Part shown: piece after piece, positions 7,057-15,437 of the stretch
How positions within the stretch are numbered: position 1 is the stretch's first letter
Layout: every line of letters begins with the position of its first letter
From: Planktothricoides raciborskii GIHE-MW2
GTDB lineage: Bacteria > Cyanobacteriota > Cyanobacteriia > Cyanobacteriales > Laspinemataceae
Direction: 5' to 3'
Length of the DNA stretch: 64,000 bases
Assembly: GCF_040564635.1 (NCBI RefSeq)
Contig: NZ_CP159837.1
Coordinates: forward strand, 1,987,001-2,051,000
Position numbers and translations under genes: made by a program
Notes under the pieces: model-generated
What the model was told of the DNA's origin: nothing
Seen by the model: the letters and a program-made list of their open reading frames with translations, nothing else
Database searches by the model: none

Positions 7057-8463
7057 ATGACCAAACGCGCGATCGCTCATAAAAACTCTGTCTCGAAAAG
7101 TCCCGTGATTAAAAAGTCCGTGGCTAAAAGTCCTGTCCCGAAAAGTCCCGTGACAAAGAAGTCCGTGGCTAACAGTCCAGTGCCGAAAAGTCCCGTGCGG
7201 AGGGGCAAAGGTGCAGAGGGGCAGGGAAGCGGAGGAGCAGAGGGGCAACGGAAAACTCCGGTTGCTAAAACTCCGGTGCCGAAAACTCCTGTTGCTAAAA
7301 TCTCCCTGCGGAAAAAGTCCGTGCTGAAAAAGTCCGCCTCAAACGCAGAAACCCCCAAAAATCAAAAACGGCATCATTTCCGAGGTGCCAAGTCCAGCCA
7401 CGACCAGCCAAAAATTCAACCCAGACCACTACCCCAGACCAAATATGAGAACAACATACCGCTTTTAGGATTATCTTTATCCCAGTTGACCGAGTGGGTA
7501 CAACAACAAGATCAACCCGCTTATCGGGGTAAGCAGCTACATCAATGGATTTATCAACAAGGGGCAAAAACCCTCGAAGACATCACGGTGTTTCCCAAAC
7601 AGTGGCGGGAAAATCACCAGGATGTAGCGATTGGGCGATCGCAAATTTTGCATCGTTCTGTGGCTTTAGACCAAACCGTTAAATATTTGCTGCAATTAGC
7701 CGATGGGCAAATTATCGAAACCGTGGGCATTCCCACACAAAAGCGGTTAACCGTTTGCGTCAGTTCCCAGGTGGGTTGTCCTATGGCTTGTGATTTTTGC
7801 GCCACCGGCAAAGGAGGCTTTACCCGGAATTTAGCCGTCCATGAAATCGTGGATCAGGTGTTAACGGTGCAAGAAGATTTTGGCCGTCGCGTCAGCCACA
7901 TCGTATTTATGGGCATGGGTGAACCCTTACTCAATACCGAGAATGTTTTAGCGGCAGTACGCTGTCTTAATGAAGATGTCGGAATTGGACAGCGCCATCT
8001 GACTATTTCTACCGTGGGAGTGCGCGATCGCATTCGCAAACTCGCTCAATATCAAGGCCAATTTACCCTAGCGGTAAGCTTGCACGCTTCCAATCAAGCC
8101 ATACGGGAAAAACTGATCCCCTCGGCCAAACATTCTCCTTTAGATCAGCTAATGGCAGAATGTCGGGAATATGTCAACATCACCGGACGACGGTTGAGTA
8201 TTGAATACATTTTGTTAGCCGGTTTAAACGACGCCCATGCCCACGCCATAGAACTGGCCAATCTCTTACGCGGGTTCCAATGCCACGTTAACCTAATTCC
8301 CTATAATCCGGTAAAAGAAGCTGACTATCAACGTCCCAGTCCCCAAGAAATCCAAGCTTTTGTGGACGGGTTACAACAGCGACATATCGCCGTCAGCGTC
8401 CGCTACTCGCGAGGCTTAGAAGCTGACGCCGCTTGTGGACAACTGCGAGCCTCTCGTCGTTAA
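7057..8463 (+). CDS. rlmN: 23S rRNA (adenine-2503-C2)-methyltransferase with a basic repeat tail
   Basis: 468 residues, against about 350 for usual RlmN. The C-terminal ~350 residues are a normal radical-SAM RlmN: '[15 protein letters not shown]' holds the CX3CX2C cluster, followed by 'GMGEPLLN', 'SLHA' and the C-terminal 'AACGQL' cysteine. The family methylates A2503 of 23S rRNA and, in some bacteria, A37 of tRNAs. The first ~115 residues are a Lys/Pro/Ser/Val-rich tail of KSPV/KTPV repeats encoded by a minisatellite, plus a Gly/Gln segment. No ATG near the core offers a shorter start, so the tail may be translated. Confidence 0.92.
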   Translation: MTKRAIAHKNSVSKSPVIKKSVAKSPVPKSPVTKKSVANSPVPKSPVRRGKGAEGQGSGGAEGQRKTPVAKTPVPKTPVAKISLRKKSVLKKSASNAETPKNQKRHHFRGAKSSHDQPKIQPRPLPQTKYENNIPLLGLSLSQLTEWVQQQDQPAYRGKQLHQWIYQQGAKTLEDITVFPKQWRENHQDVAIGRSQILHRSVALDQTVKYLLQLADGQIIETVGIPTQKRLTVCVSSQVGCPMACDFCATGKGGFTRNLAVHEIVDQVLTVQEDFGRRVSHIVFMGMGEPLLNTENVLAAVRCLNEDVGIGQRHLTISTVGVRDRIRKLAQYQGQFTLAVSLHASNQAIREKLIPSAKHSPLDQLMAECREYVNITGRRLSIEYILLAGLNDAHAHAIELANLLRGFQCHVNLIPYNPVKEADYQRPSPQEIQAFVDGLQQRHIAVSVRYSRGLEADAACGQLRASRR

Positions 8464-8532
8464 AAGTTCGGTAATCGGCGGTGATGTGTCTCTTGAAAAT
8501 TGGTAGAGTCATCCCTGAGTCTCTGGATCTAG

Positions 8533-9693
8533 TTAGGTAAACATTACCTGTAAAACTGATAAGTCGTCATCAAAAATCCGCTTGGGATTGAGATTCCTTA
8601 AATAATCCAAAAGATGATCCAGTTCCGTCTGATTTGTTTCTCGATAGTGACTGAGTATCTGCACAAATTCCTCTAAAGTCCACAGATTGCCGTCGCGTTG
8701 AGTAATTTCATAAGCGCCATCGCTATAAATATATAAGGTACTCAACGGAGGCACTTGACAAGATTTCTGCATATACTCAATATCTGGAAACATCCCAACG
8801 GGCATTCCCGGAGTTTTCAGTTGCTCAACGGTTAACGGGGTATTCCGGCCACCAGACAGCAAAATTGCCGGGGGATGACCGGCGCAAGAATAGGACAACT
8901 CGCGAGTGGAGAGATGATACACGCCGTACCAGATGGTAAAGTATTTGTCCTGGTGCATATCCATCTGGAAGGCTTCATTTAAAGCCGTGAGCACGCGAGC
9001 GGGTTCAGAAAAAGCCACTCCAGGCAAAGAACGGGTACGCAGTAAGTGCGACATAGCCACCGAAGGCAGGGTAGAACCCAGACCATGACCAGAAACATCC
9101 AGTAAATACATCACCAAATGCTCATCATCTAACCAATAGTAGTCAAAACAATCTCCTCCTAGTTGCCGGGAAGGAATAAACCGACTGTTAATGGTGACAG
9201 CAGCGGTTTTCATCGGTGGGGGTAGCTGCGATCGCACATATTCTGCCCCCTCTGCCAACTGTGCCTCCAAACGATGATTAGAATCTGCCAACATCTGGTT
9301 AGAAGAACGCAAATCTGCCGTGAGTTGATAGATTCTCAACCCCGCTCTCACTCTGGCATTGAGTTCATCGGGACGAATGGGTTTAGAGAGAAATTCATCC
9401 GCCCCAGTATCCAAACCCATCACGCGATCTTCCGTTCCCCCACGGGAAGTCAACAAAATAAAAAAAGTGGTCGAGAGATCGGGATTAGCCTTAACTTGGC
9501 GACAAACTTCTAGTCCGTCCATGATCGGCATCATCCAATCACAGATAATCAGAGCCGGACGGACTTCTTCCGCTCGCTCGACTCCTTCTTTACCATTTTC
9601 GGCTACGGTGACGCCATAACCCTGCTTTTGTAAAGCTCTGGTTAACACCACCCGAATCGTCGGGTCATCATCAATCACTAAAATCTGAGTCAT
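8533..9693 (-). CDS. Response regulator with PP2C (SpoIIE/RsbU-type) phosphatase domain
   Basis: 386 residues. Residues 1-125 are a receiver with D8-D10 and the phosphoacceptor D52 in 'IICDWMMP'; a short coiled coil follows. The PP2C-type phosphatase starts near residue 165 with 'GGDCFDYY' and continues through 'DVSGHGLGS', 'CAGHPPAIL', 'YSDGAYEI' and 'DDDLSVLQV'. Such proteins dephosphorylate anti-anti-sigma factors in partner-switching pathways. The divergent gene at 10107 encodes the matching kinase-type ATPase, so the two probably act in one pathway (inference). No STAS partner lies adjacent. Confidence 0.88.
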   Translation of the reverse strand: MTQILVIDDDPTIRVVLTRALQKQGYGVTVAENGKEGVERAEEVRPALIICDWMMPIMDGLEVCRQVKANPDLSTTFFILLTSRGGTEDRVMGLDTGADEFLSKPIRPDELNARVRAGLRIYQLTADLRSSNQMLADSNHRLEAQLAEGAEYVRSQLPPPMKTAAVTINSRFIPSRQLGGDCFDYYWLDDEHLVMYLLDVSGHGLGSTLPSVAMSHLLRTRSLPGVAFSEPARVLTALNEAFQMDMHQDKYFTIWYGVYHLSTRELSYSCAGHPPAILLSGGRNTPLTVEQLKTPGMPVGMFPDIEYMQKSCQVPPLSTLYIYSDGAYEITQRDGNLWTLEEFVQILSHYRETNQTELDHLLDYLRNLNPKRIFDDDLSVLQVMFT

Positions 9694-10106
9694 GGGGCAG
9701 GGAAATTAGGATCATTCGCTTAAAATTGGATCTAACGTTAAACATAGCAATAGATACTACATTCCACAGCATCTAGTTCAACCAGTCGATTAAGATGAGG
9801 GTGGATCGGTCTGGTCATGGTAATTTCTGTTTAATCGGGGGAAACCCCTGGGTAAAATAGCGTCTCAACGCTTGGATTAAAAGCTTTTGAGCAACGTCCC
9901 TTCTATACCAGACCGACAAGGATTTAATCGCTGTTTAAAGAAAAATCAGGCCGGGATGAGAATTTATTTTCACCAAAATATAAATTATCGTGCCATTCTA
10001 AGAAGAGGGATAAAATTTAGACGATGTTCTATTGTATGATATCTAATAATTAATTTTGAAATCACGTAGCAAAAACTCTCAAAAATAGGGGGGTCATCAA
10101 ATCATC
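9694..10106. promoter_or_regulatory. Divergent intergenic region with a long-spaced inverted repeat
   Basis: This non-coding region separates the two partner-switching genes. It contains a perfect 10 bp inverted repeat, TCGGTCTGGT at 9806-9815 and ACCAGACCGA at 9907-9916, about 90 bp apart. The arms could pair in RNA or act as two operator half-sites. The stretch 9960-10050 is AT-rich and a likely promoter zone for the plus-strand gene, but no -35/-10 pair stands out. Confidence 0.4.
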
Positions 10107-10559
10107 GTGGATTATAAAGATGTGAAAAAACTACCAGTACCCCAAAAATTCACCCTGCATCTCACAACAGAAATTCAGTTACTCAACGAAGTTTTGTCAT
10201 GGTTTGATCAGTTTGATTGTCCCCCTGTACCGAATAGAACTTGGATGCAATGTCAGTTAGCCTTAGCTGAGGCATTTACGAATGCTGTGCGTCATGCTCA
10301 CGCAGAAATGCCAAGCAATACGCCAATTGATCTTGAAGTCTCTATTTTACCTGAGTCTTTGGAAATCCGGATTTGGGATTGGGGTCCAGGATTAGATTTA
10401 GCCGCAAAACTGAAAGCCCTGAGTCAGAACAGAGATAAAGATGCTGAAGGGGGACGGGGTTTGCTCTTAATCCAACTCATTGCGGATCATATGAGTTATA
10501 CAAAAACTCAAGATAATCGGAATTGTTTCTTGATTGTTAAGCACTACGATAATAGTTAA
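10107..10559 (+). CDS. Anti-sigma regulatory kinase (HATPase_c_2, RsbW-like)
   Basis: 150 residues with a GTG start; GGGGGG lies ~10 bp upstream. The GHKL ATPase motifs are present: N-box 'LAEAFTNAVRHAH', G1 'WDWGPGLD' and G2 'GGRGLLLIQLIADHM'. Members bind or phosphorylate STAS anti-anti-sigma proteins. It lies back to back with the PP2C response regulator at 8533-9693, which supports a shared switch. A strong terminator follows 45 bp after the stop. Confidence 0.85.
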   Translation: MDYKDVKKLPVPQKFTLHLTTEIQLLNEVLSWFDQFDCPPVPNRTWMQCQLALAEAFTNAVRHAHAEMPSNTPIDLEVSILPESLEIRIWDWGPGLDLAAKLKALSQNRDKDAEGGRGLLLIQLIADHMSYTKTQDNRNCFLIVKHYDNS

Positions 10560-10603
10560 TCGTGAATCCGTATCTGACGCGAACCATCCTGAAACTTATG
10601 AAA

Positions 10604-10638
10604 AAAATAAGAGACAGCCTGATGGCGTCTCTTATTTT
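10604..10638 (+). terminator. Rho-independent terminator after the HATPase gene
   Basis: A perfect 12 bp stem (AAAATAAGAGAC / GTCTCTTATTTT) around an 11-base loop. The 3' arm ends in TTTT. It lies between the HATPase gene and the minus-strand zinc-ribbon gene. Confidence 0.8.
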
Positions 10639-10711
10639 GGTGATGGTTTGTTTTAAAGAAATCGTCTTATTATAAAATCGGCGATCGCTCTGCCCTAACT
10701 AATGAAAATTT

Positions 10712-10894
10712 TTAGTGGCTATGGTCATAAATTCCTGGAGCATGAGCTTCGAGCACCTTGCCAGTGCGAACACTACTCAGCATAAAGTAATCACAGAAAG
10801 GACATTGGGTTTGGCTTTCTTCGCGCTTAATAAAGTAGTAGCGTTCGGCGAGATTTCCACAGTTTGGGCAGCGAATAGCTTGTAATGTTTGCAT
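10712..10894 (-). CDS. Small zinc-ribbon protein
   Basis: 60 residues with two CxxC knuckles, CPNC (residues 9-12) and CPFC (about 31-34), consistent with one zinc ribbon. The tail is His-rich (YDHSH). Small proteins of this form are conserved in cyanobacteria and are often labelled as PriA-like in databases, but this one lacks any helicase domain. Its function is unknown. It is probably transcribed alone from the long upstream non-coding region. Confidence 0.7.
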   Translation of the reverse strand: MQTLQAIRCPNCGNLAERYYFIKREESQTQCPFCDYFMLSSVRTGKVLEAHAPGIYDHSH

Positions 10895-12120
10895 TTCAAA
10901 ACCTCGGTTTTCTTTGATTCCAAATTTGAGTCCAAAAAGTGCTAATCAACTCAGGAAATAGAAACCATCAGGATGCTTGGGTCATCAAGCAGATAATCCC
11001 AAGGGTTTTTATGGGTTTATGGCGGCGGTTTCTATTTTTGATTGACAATCTGAAAAGTCTTGACCAATCTATGTGTGAAATCTATGTGTGAAATCTATGT
11101 GTTCAAGGTCAGAGAATTTTCAGTTTCCCAAAATCATCAAAAAAAAAATTAAATAAATTTTTGCCCATTAAGGCGAATCTCTGACAGAAGAAAAATTTAA
11201 TGTTATTAGTCCTGTCGAGAGACTGGTGTTCGGAAAATTAAACAGATTTTTTGGTTTTGCTAGATTTACTGGTTTCGCCAAAGGACTCAACCGTTGGGAG
11301 TTTATACGTGGTCAAAGGTGTAATTTCTTGACAAACTCTTTTCGACTGGTGAACCTTTGGACAGACTGATTATCTCAGATATTTGACAATCCTGTCAACC
11401 TTAATTATTATTTGGGATCAATCGAAAAACAGCGATAACGGTTACATTCGTTAATGATTTTTATCACATAACTGTGATTTTTTTCATGTTTTCCTCATAT
11501 ATAAGGCAATTTTTGCTGGAAAATTTTAGGCTATTTAATAAAAATTCATAAAAAGTTACACAGTCGTCCCACTAAACCTGATTACCTTGCAGAAATCTTA
11601 AGGAAAATTTTAGATTTCTCAGGGGCAGAAATTTAGAAGTAGCAACATATGATTGATTCCTGATTCTATGATTCCCGATCCTAGTTTAGCCCCAATTAAA
11701 TTACTGAATGGTAATTACCCGATGACTCAACTCGGATCGATCTCTGCAACGATGGGACGAACCCCCTAGTGCCGTTGACACCTCTAACTCTAAAGGGTCA
11801 ATTGCCTCACACCATACTAAATAGCTCACTAAATATTGCTTTCCCGTTGATTCAGTTCTCAGGACTTTCGGTAAATTCCGTATATTTACGGAGATGTTCC
11901 ATTATTTTTAAAGAGTATATAAACTCTGGCAAAATCCCTTGTCACTTAGGGAAAGTTAGTGCATTAATAGATATAGAAGCAAAAAATCTCAAGAATCCAA
12001 TCTAATCTTGGGATGTAACCAGTTATCTTCAAATAAGCTTATAGAGCCTTAGCGGCACTGCATCTATATCAGTCCTAGATCAAGAACCAAGTCCTAGAAA
12101 AACAACGGAGAGTGACAAAC
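10895..12120. other. 1.2 kb region without a convincing gene
   Basis: The stretch is AT-rich and lacks HIP1 sites, unlike most of the window. It contains three tandem CTATGTGTGAAAT-like 13 bp units near 11068-11105 and a run of nine A near 11142. A 78-codon frame at 11769-12005 (GTG start) has no family features. It may hold the long 5' leader of the PEP-CTERM gene or an unrecognised RNA, but no structure is strong enough to call. Confidence 0.4.
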
Positions 12121-12828
12121 ATGAAATCACAAACAAAATTTTTTACCACTGCCGCAGCCACCGCGATCGCTGGTCTAGTCTCCGCAGCCCCAGCACAGGC
12201 TTTTAGTTTTAACAACAGCGGCATTTCATTTAACGAAGATACCACCGTCAACTTTGATTTTTTGGAATCCCACGGTTGGTTCAAGTCCAATTTTGGCGTG
12301 ATCGATTCCACCGGCAAACAAACCGTGCTATTTGCTGAAACCAAACGAAGTGATGGATCTGGACCAGACAACCAAGGAACCGTTGGAAACACTGTGCTCA
12401 ACGCCTCTGCAAAATTCAAGTTTGAAGCGGGCAAGCAGTACGCTTTCTTTTTGGACAGTGGCACAGATGTTTGGCGTGACTATGATGTTTACTCCACCGA
12501 CTCCAAGAATGCCAGTTTTCTCGGGTTTGCCAACCAGTTCAAGTTTTTACAAGGGACATCCGTACTCAGCGATCTCAATTACAAGTATTACAGCACCAGC
12601 GTGAATAGCGCCCTTGGTCAAACGGCTGGAATTCAGAATGCGAACCCCTTTGCCGGGCCTGTTCTAATTGCTGTTGAGGATTCCGGTGTAAACGGCCACA
12701 GAGACTTCAATGACTTCATGGTGACCGCTCAGGTGGCGGTGCCAGAACCTGCGACATTAGCAGGCTTGGGACTGGTAGCAGGTGCAATGGCGATGTCTCG
12801 CCGTCGCAAAACCAATCACAGTGCTTAA
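12121..12828 (+). CDS. PEP-CTERM surface protein with DUF4114 domain
   Basis: About 235 residues from ATG 12121, which has CGGAG 9 bp upstream; the GTG at 12112 is less likely. The N-terminus is a signal peptide ending 'SAAPAQAF'. The C-terminal half holds the DUF4114 signature 'VLIAVEDSG', then 'HRDFNDFMV', probably a calcium-binding beta-sandwich. The end is a standard PEP-CTERM sorting signal: 'VPEPATLAGLGLVAGAMAM' then Arg-rich 'SRRRK'. Such proteins are processed by an exosortase and exported; no exosortase gene is in the window. It lies next to the exopolysaccharide cluster, with which PEP-CTERM proteins are often associated. Confidence 0.88.
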   Translation: MKSQTKFFTTAAATAIAGLVSAAPAQAFSFNNSGISFNEDTTVNFDFLESHGWFKSNFGVIDSTGKQTVLFAETKRSDGSGPDNQGTVGNTVLNASAKFKFEAGKQYAFFLDSGTDVWRDYDVYSTDSKNASFLGFANQFKFLQGTSVLSDLNYKYYSTSVNSALGQTAGIQNANPFAGPVLIAVEDSGVNGHRDFNDFMVTAQVAVPEPATLAGLGLVAGAMAMSRRRKTNHSA

Positions 12829-12923
12829 ATCAGGATTTCACCCTGAGATGATACTGGGATAGTGGTATCACTCCACCAAGTTATCACCATCTCAGTATAG
12901 CTCCGGGATAGAGTAAATTCTTT

Positions 12924-12964
12924 GAGGATGCCACAACTGCAAAAAAGTGGCATCCTCTTTTTTT
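12924..12964 (+). terminator. Rho-independent terminator after the PEP-CTERM gene
   Basis: A perfect 11 bp stem, GAGGATGCCAC (12924-12934) and GTGGCATCCTC (12947-12957), followed by seven T. It separates the PEP-CTERM gene from the convergent BY-kinase gene. A weaker CTGAGATG/CATCTCAG pair lies upstream at 12843-12895. Confidence 0.9.
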
Positions 12965-13002
12965 GGGGGCTCTCGCTCAAAATCAAGCGCCTTTGTGGTA
13001 GT

Positions 13003-15252
13003 TTACCCTTTGACCCCATTGGCTACTACACCCAAGACCCTGGCACCAGAAATTTTTAATCCTTCTTGTGCTTTCTTTACCAGAGAACGGTCTGTCTTGG
13101 CGAGTCGAGTAACCAAAACGAGGCCATCAGTTTGTGCGGCGAGGAAGTTGCCGTCGGCCAAGCCTACCAGGGGTGGGGTATCGTAGATTACCAAGTCGAA
13201 AAAGTCCTGAAATTGCTCCATCAGAGATTGCATCTTTTTGGAAGAGAGCAGTTTGATCGGGTCTTCTGGAACCGGACCTGCGGTTAAAACAAATAAGTTA
13301 TCATCATTGGGCGATCGCTGGATCACATCATTCAGGCTAATGTCAGTAGCGATCGCATCGCTGAGTCCCTGCACATTCGGCACACCAAACTTATTATGAA
13401 TCTTGGGAGAACGCAGATCCGCGTCTACCAGTAAAACCCGCTGACCGATCGCGGCGGCGGTTTTCGCTATATGCACTGCCACCGTAGACTTACCCTCCCC
13501 AGCGGTAGCCGCCCCAATGACTAAAGATTGGATGGGGTTCTGATAACTGAGCAACCGAATATTGGTATAAAGAGAACGGAACGCTTCCAGTATGGGAGAA
13601 GTGCTGTAGGTCTGAATTTGCGCCTTAGTCGCCAGCAGCAAACTGAGACTTGCCTGATTTTTTTCCAAAGCCAGACCAGTTACAGGGGCAAGTTGCTTCC
13701 GGCGATCTGAGGATCTTTTCTTCAGGTCTTTAGCGAAAGGAATGATCCCCAGCAGGGGTAGTTTAGTGGCGCCTCTGAGTTCTTCCGGTGTATGGAAGAC
13801 CGAAATCAGCACCTCTACCAGAAAACCCCCCCCGACCCCAAGCAACATACTGACAATCACTGCCACGATTAACTGGCGCTTCGTTTGCGTCACCGTGATC
13901 GATATCGGTTGGCCATTTTGATCCCTGGGTACAGCAGGTTCCTCAATCACTTGCCACCCGACGCTCTCTTTTTGTCTGGCTAAATCAATCTCCAAGGCTT
14001 CTCGTTTGGCCAAAAATTCTTTCAGGTTTTTCGTACTAACTTCTAGCTCACGCTGCAAATCATCATACTCGCGGGCAACGGCTGGCAGTTGTCTAAGTTG
14101 TCGGGTTAGCTCAAGCTCAGTTTCAGCCAGCTTTCGTTCGTTAGCCTCTAGTTCCTGGATTTGACCAGCCACGATTTTTAGATAACCTTGGGCTTGTTCG
14201 CGAGCCAACTCTTGCAAATTTTGCTGTTTTTCCCGTATTTGCTGCATTGGTTCGCTATCTTCAAAAAATAGCGCTGACTGTACAGCGATGTCGCTTTCTA
14301 TTTTCTGAAGCTGTCCAATGACAACTTCGTATGCTTTAGGATCTATGGCCAAAATTGAGATTAAATTACCTTCAGCAAACTGTTTTTCCAGGTTAGCGAG
14401 TTGTATTTGCGCCAGAGCTAGGTTTCTTTGGGCATCGACTCGCTGTCTCTGAATACTAAGCACCTGATCGGTGAGGGCGCGACTGGCAGTTTCTGGGATC
14501 AGCACGTTGTAATTTTCCCGCAGTCTTTGCATTTCTTCTTGCAAAATATCCACTTGAGATTTTAGCTCAGGCAGCTTTTTATCAATAAATTCAATATTAT
14601 TGCGGATGTCTTTCATCCGCTCTTCTTGGCTGTAGTCTAAATAAGCTTCTTTGAGATGTTCTAAAACGGTTTCAATCCTTTTCGGATCTTGATCGTTATA
14701 GCGAACTACCAAAATTTTAGTCCCTTGTTCCTGGGAACCTTTTTTCACGCTAATTCTAGTTAGAGACAGTCTAGATGCCAGCGTTCCGTAGCTCAGTTTG
14801 GGATACTGTTCTTGAAGCTTTTCCACCACTGGTTGGAGTATTTTTGGACTTTGGAAAACACGAATTAAGCTTTCGTAGTCCACCAAGCTATTATCTTCGA
14901 TTTTAATTCTTTGAATATCGGAACTGGCATCTGAGGTTTGAGCCATTAAGTACATTTGTGACAACATTCCTTCCGCCGTAATGGGTTCCACCAAAATCCG
15001 AAACGCGCCGGAATACTCTGGAACAATCTGACGAGAACTCTTGACCAGCAATGCCCCAGCTAGCACGCTCAAGGTGATGCCTACACCAGCCATAATAATT
15101 GCTCGGCGACGCACAACGGCAAAAACCCAGCCTAAATCCAAGGAATCCCCATTACTCTCTTCAGCGTTGGCTGAGTAACTCTGAGGCAATGAGGAATACC
15201 TGCTGATATTGCGATTTTCGGAAAACTGTTGATAATTAGTTTCGTAATCCAT
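13003..15252 (-). CDS. Exopolysaccharide BY-kinase / chain-length regulator (Wzc-like)
   Basis: 749 residues. The N-terminal Wzz domain begins after a first membrane helix ('AIIMAGVGITLSVLAGALL', about residues 52-70) and is followed by a long periplasmic coiled coil. A second helix lies near 'LIVAVIVSMLLGVGGGFLV'. The C-terminal CpsD/CapB kinase has Walker A 'GAATAGEGKST' with K588, Walker A' 'LLVDADLRSP' and Walker B 'LVIYDTPP'. It controls polymer length and export with the Wza-like partner at 15438-17036. The usual C-terminal tyrosine cluster is missing: the protein ends shortly after the kinase core with 'VVANGVKG'. Confidence 0.9.
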   Translation of the reverse strand: MDYETNYQQFSENRNISRYSSLPQSYSANAEESNGDSLDLGWVFAVVRRRAIIMAGVGITLSVLAGALLVKSSRQIVPEYSGAFRILVEPITAEGMLSQMYLMAQTSDASSDIQRIKIEDNSLVDYESLIRVFQSPKILQPVVEKLQEQYPKLSYGTLASRLSLTRISVKKGSQEQGTKILVVRYNDQDPKRIETVLEHLKEAYLDYSQEERMKDIRNNIEFIDKKLPELKSQVDILQEEMQRLRENYNVLIPETASRALTDQVLSIQRQRVDAQRNLALAQIQLANLEKQFAEGNLISILAIDPKAYEVVIGQLQKIESDIAVQSALFFEDSEPMQQIREKQQNLQELAREQAQGYLKIVAGQIQELEANERKLAETELELTRQLRQLPAVAREYDDLQRELEVSTKNLKEFLAKREALEIDLARQKESVGWQVIEEPAVPRDQNGQPISITVTQTKRQLIVAVIVSMLLGVGGGFLVEVLISVFHTPEELRGATKLPLLGIIPFAKDLKKRSSDRRKQLAPVTGLALEKNQASLSLLLATKAQIQTYSTSPILEAFRSLYTNIRLLSYQNPIQSLVIGAATAGEGKSTVAVHIAKTAAAIGQRVLLVDADLRSPKIHNKFGVPNVQGLSDAIATDISLNDVIQRSPNDDNLFVLTAGPVPEDPIKLLSSKKMQSLMEQFQDFFDLVIYDTPPLVGLADGNFLAAQTDGLVLVTRLAKTDRSLVKKAQEGLKISGARVLGVVANGVKG

Positions 15253-15437
15253 GTTTGCTCCTTAAAAAAAGACTGTCTGTTGGCTTTGAGTACCTGGAGA
15301 GCCGATGTTATTGCGATCGCCATCATCTCAAGTGAAATAACCACCCCATTAATCGGCAGTTAAAGCCGGAAGCCTTAGCAGCATTATGGATAAATAGCTT
15401 GACTAATGCTTGAGAAGGTTTCTCCACCGGATCGGGC

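Noticed and set aside
10712-10894. PriA helicase
   Set aside because: Only a 60-residue zinc ribbon is present, with no helicase motifs.
11769-12005. 78-codon ORF in the long non-coding region
   Set aside because: GTG start without a ribosome site, no family features and unremarkable composition.
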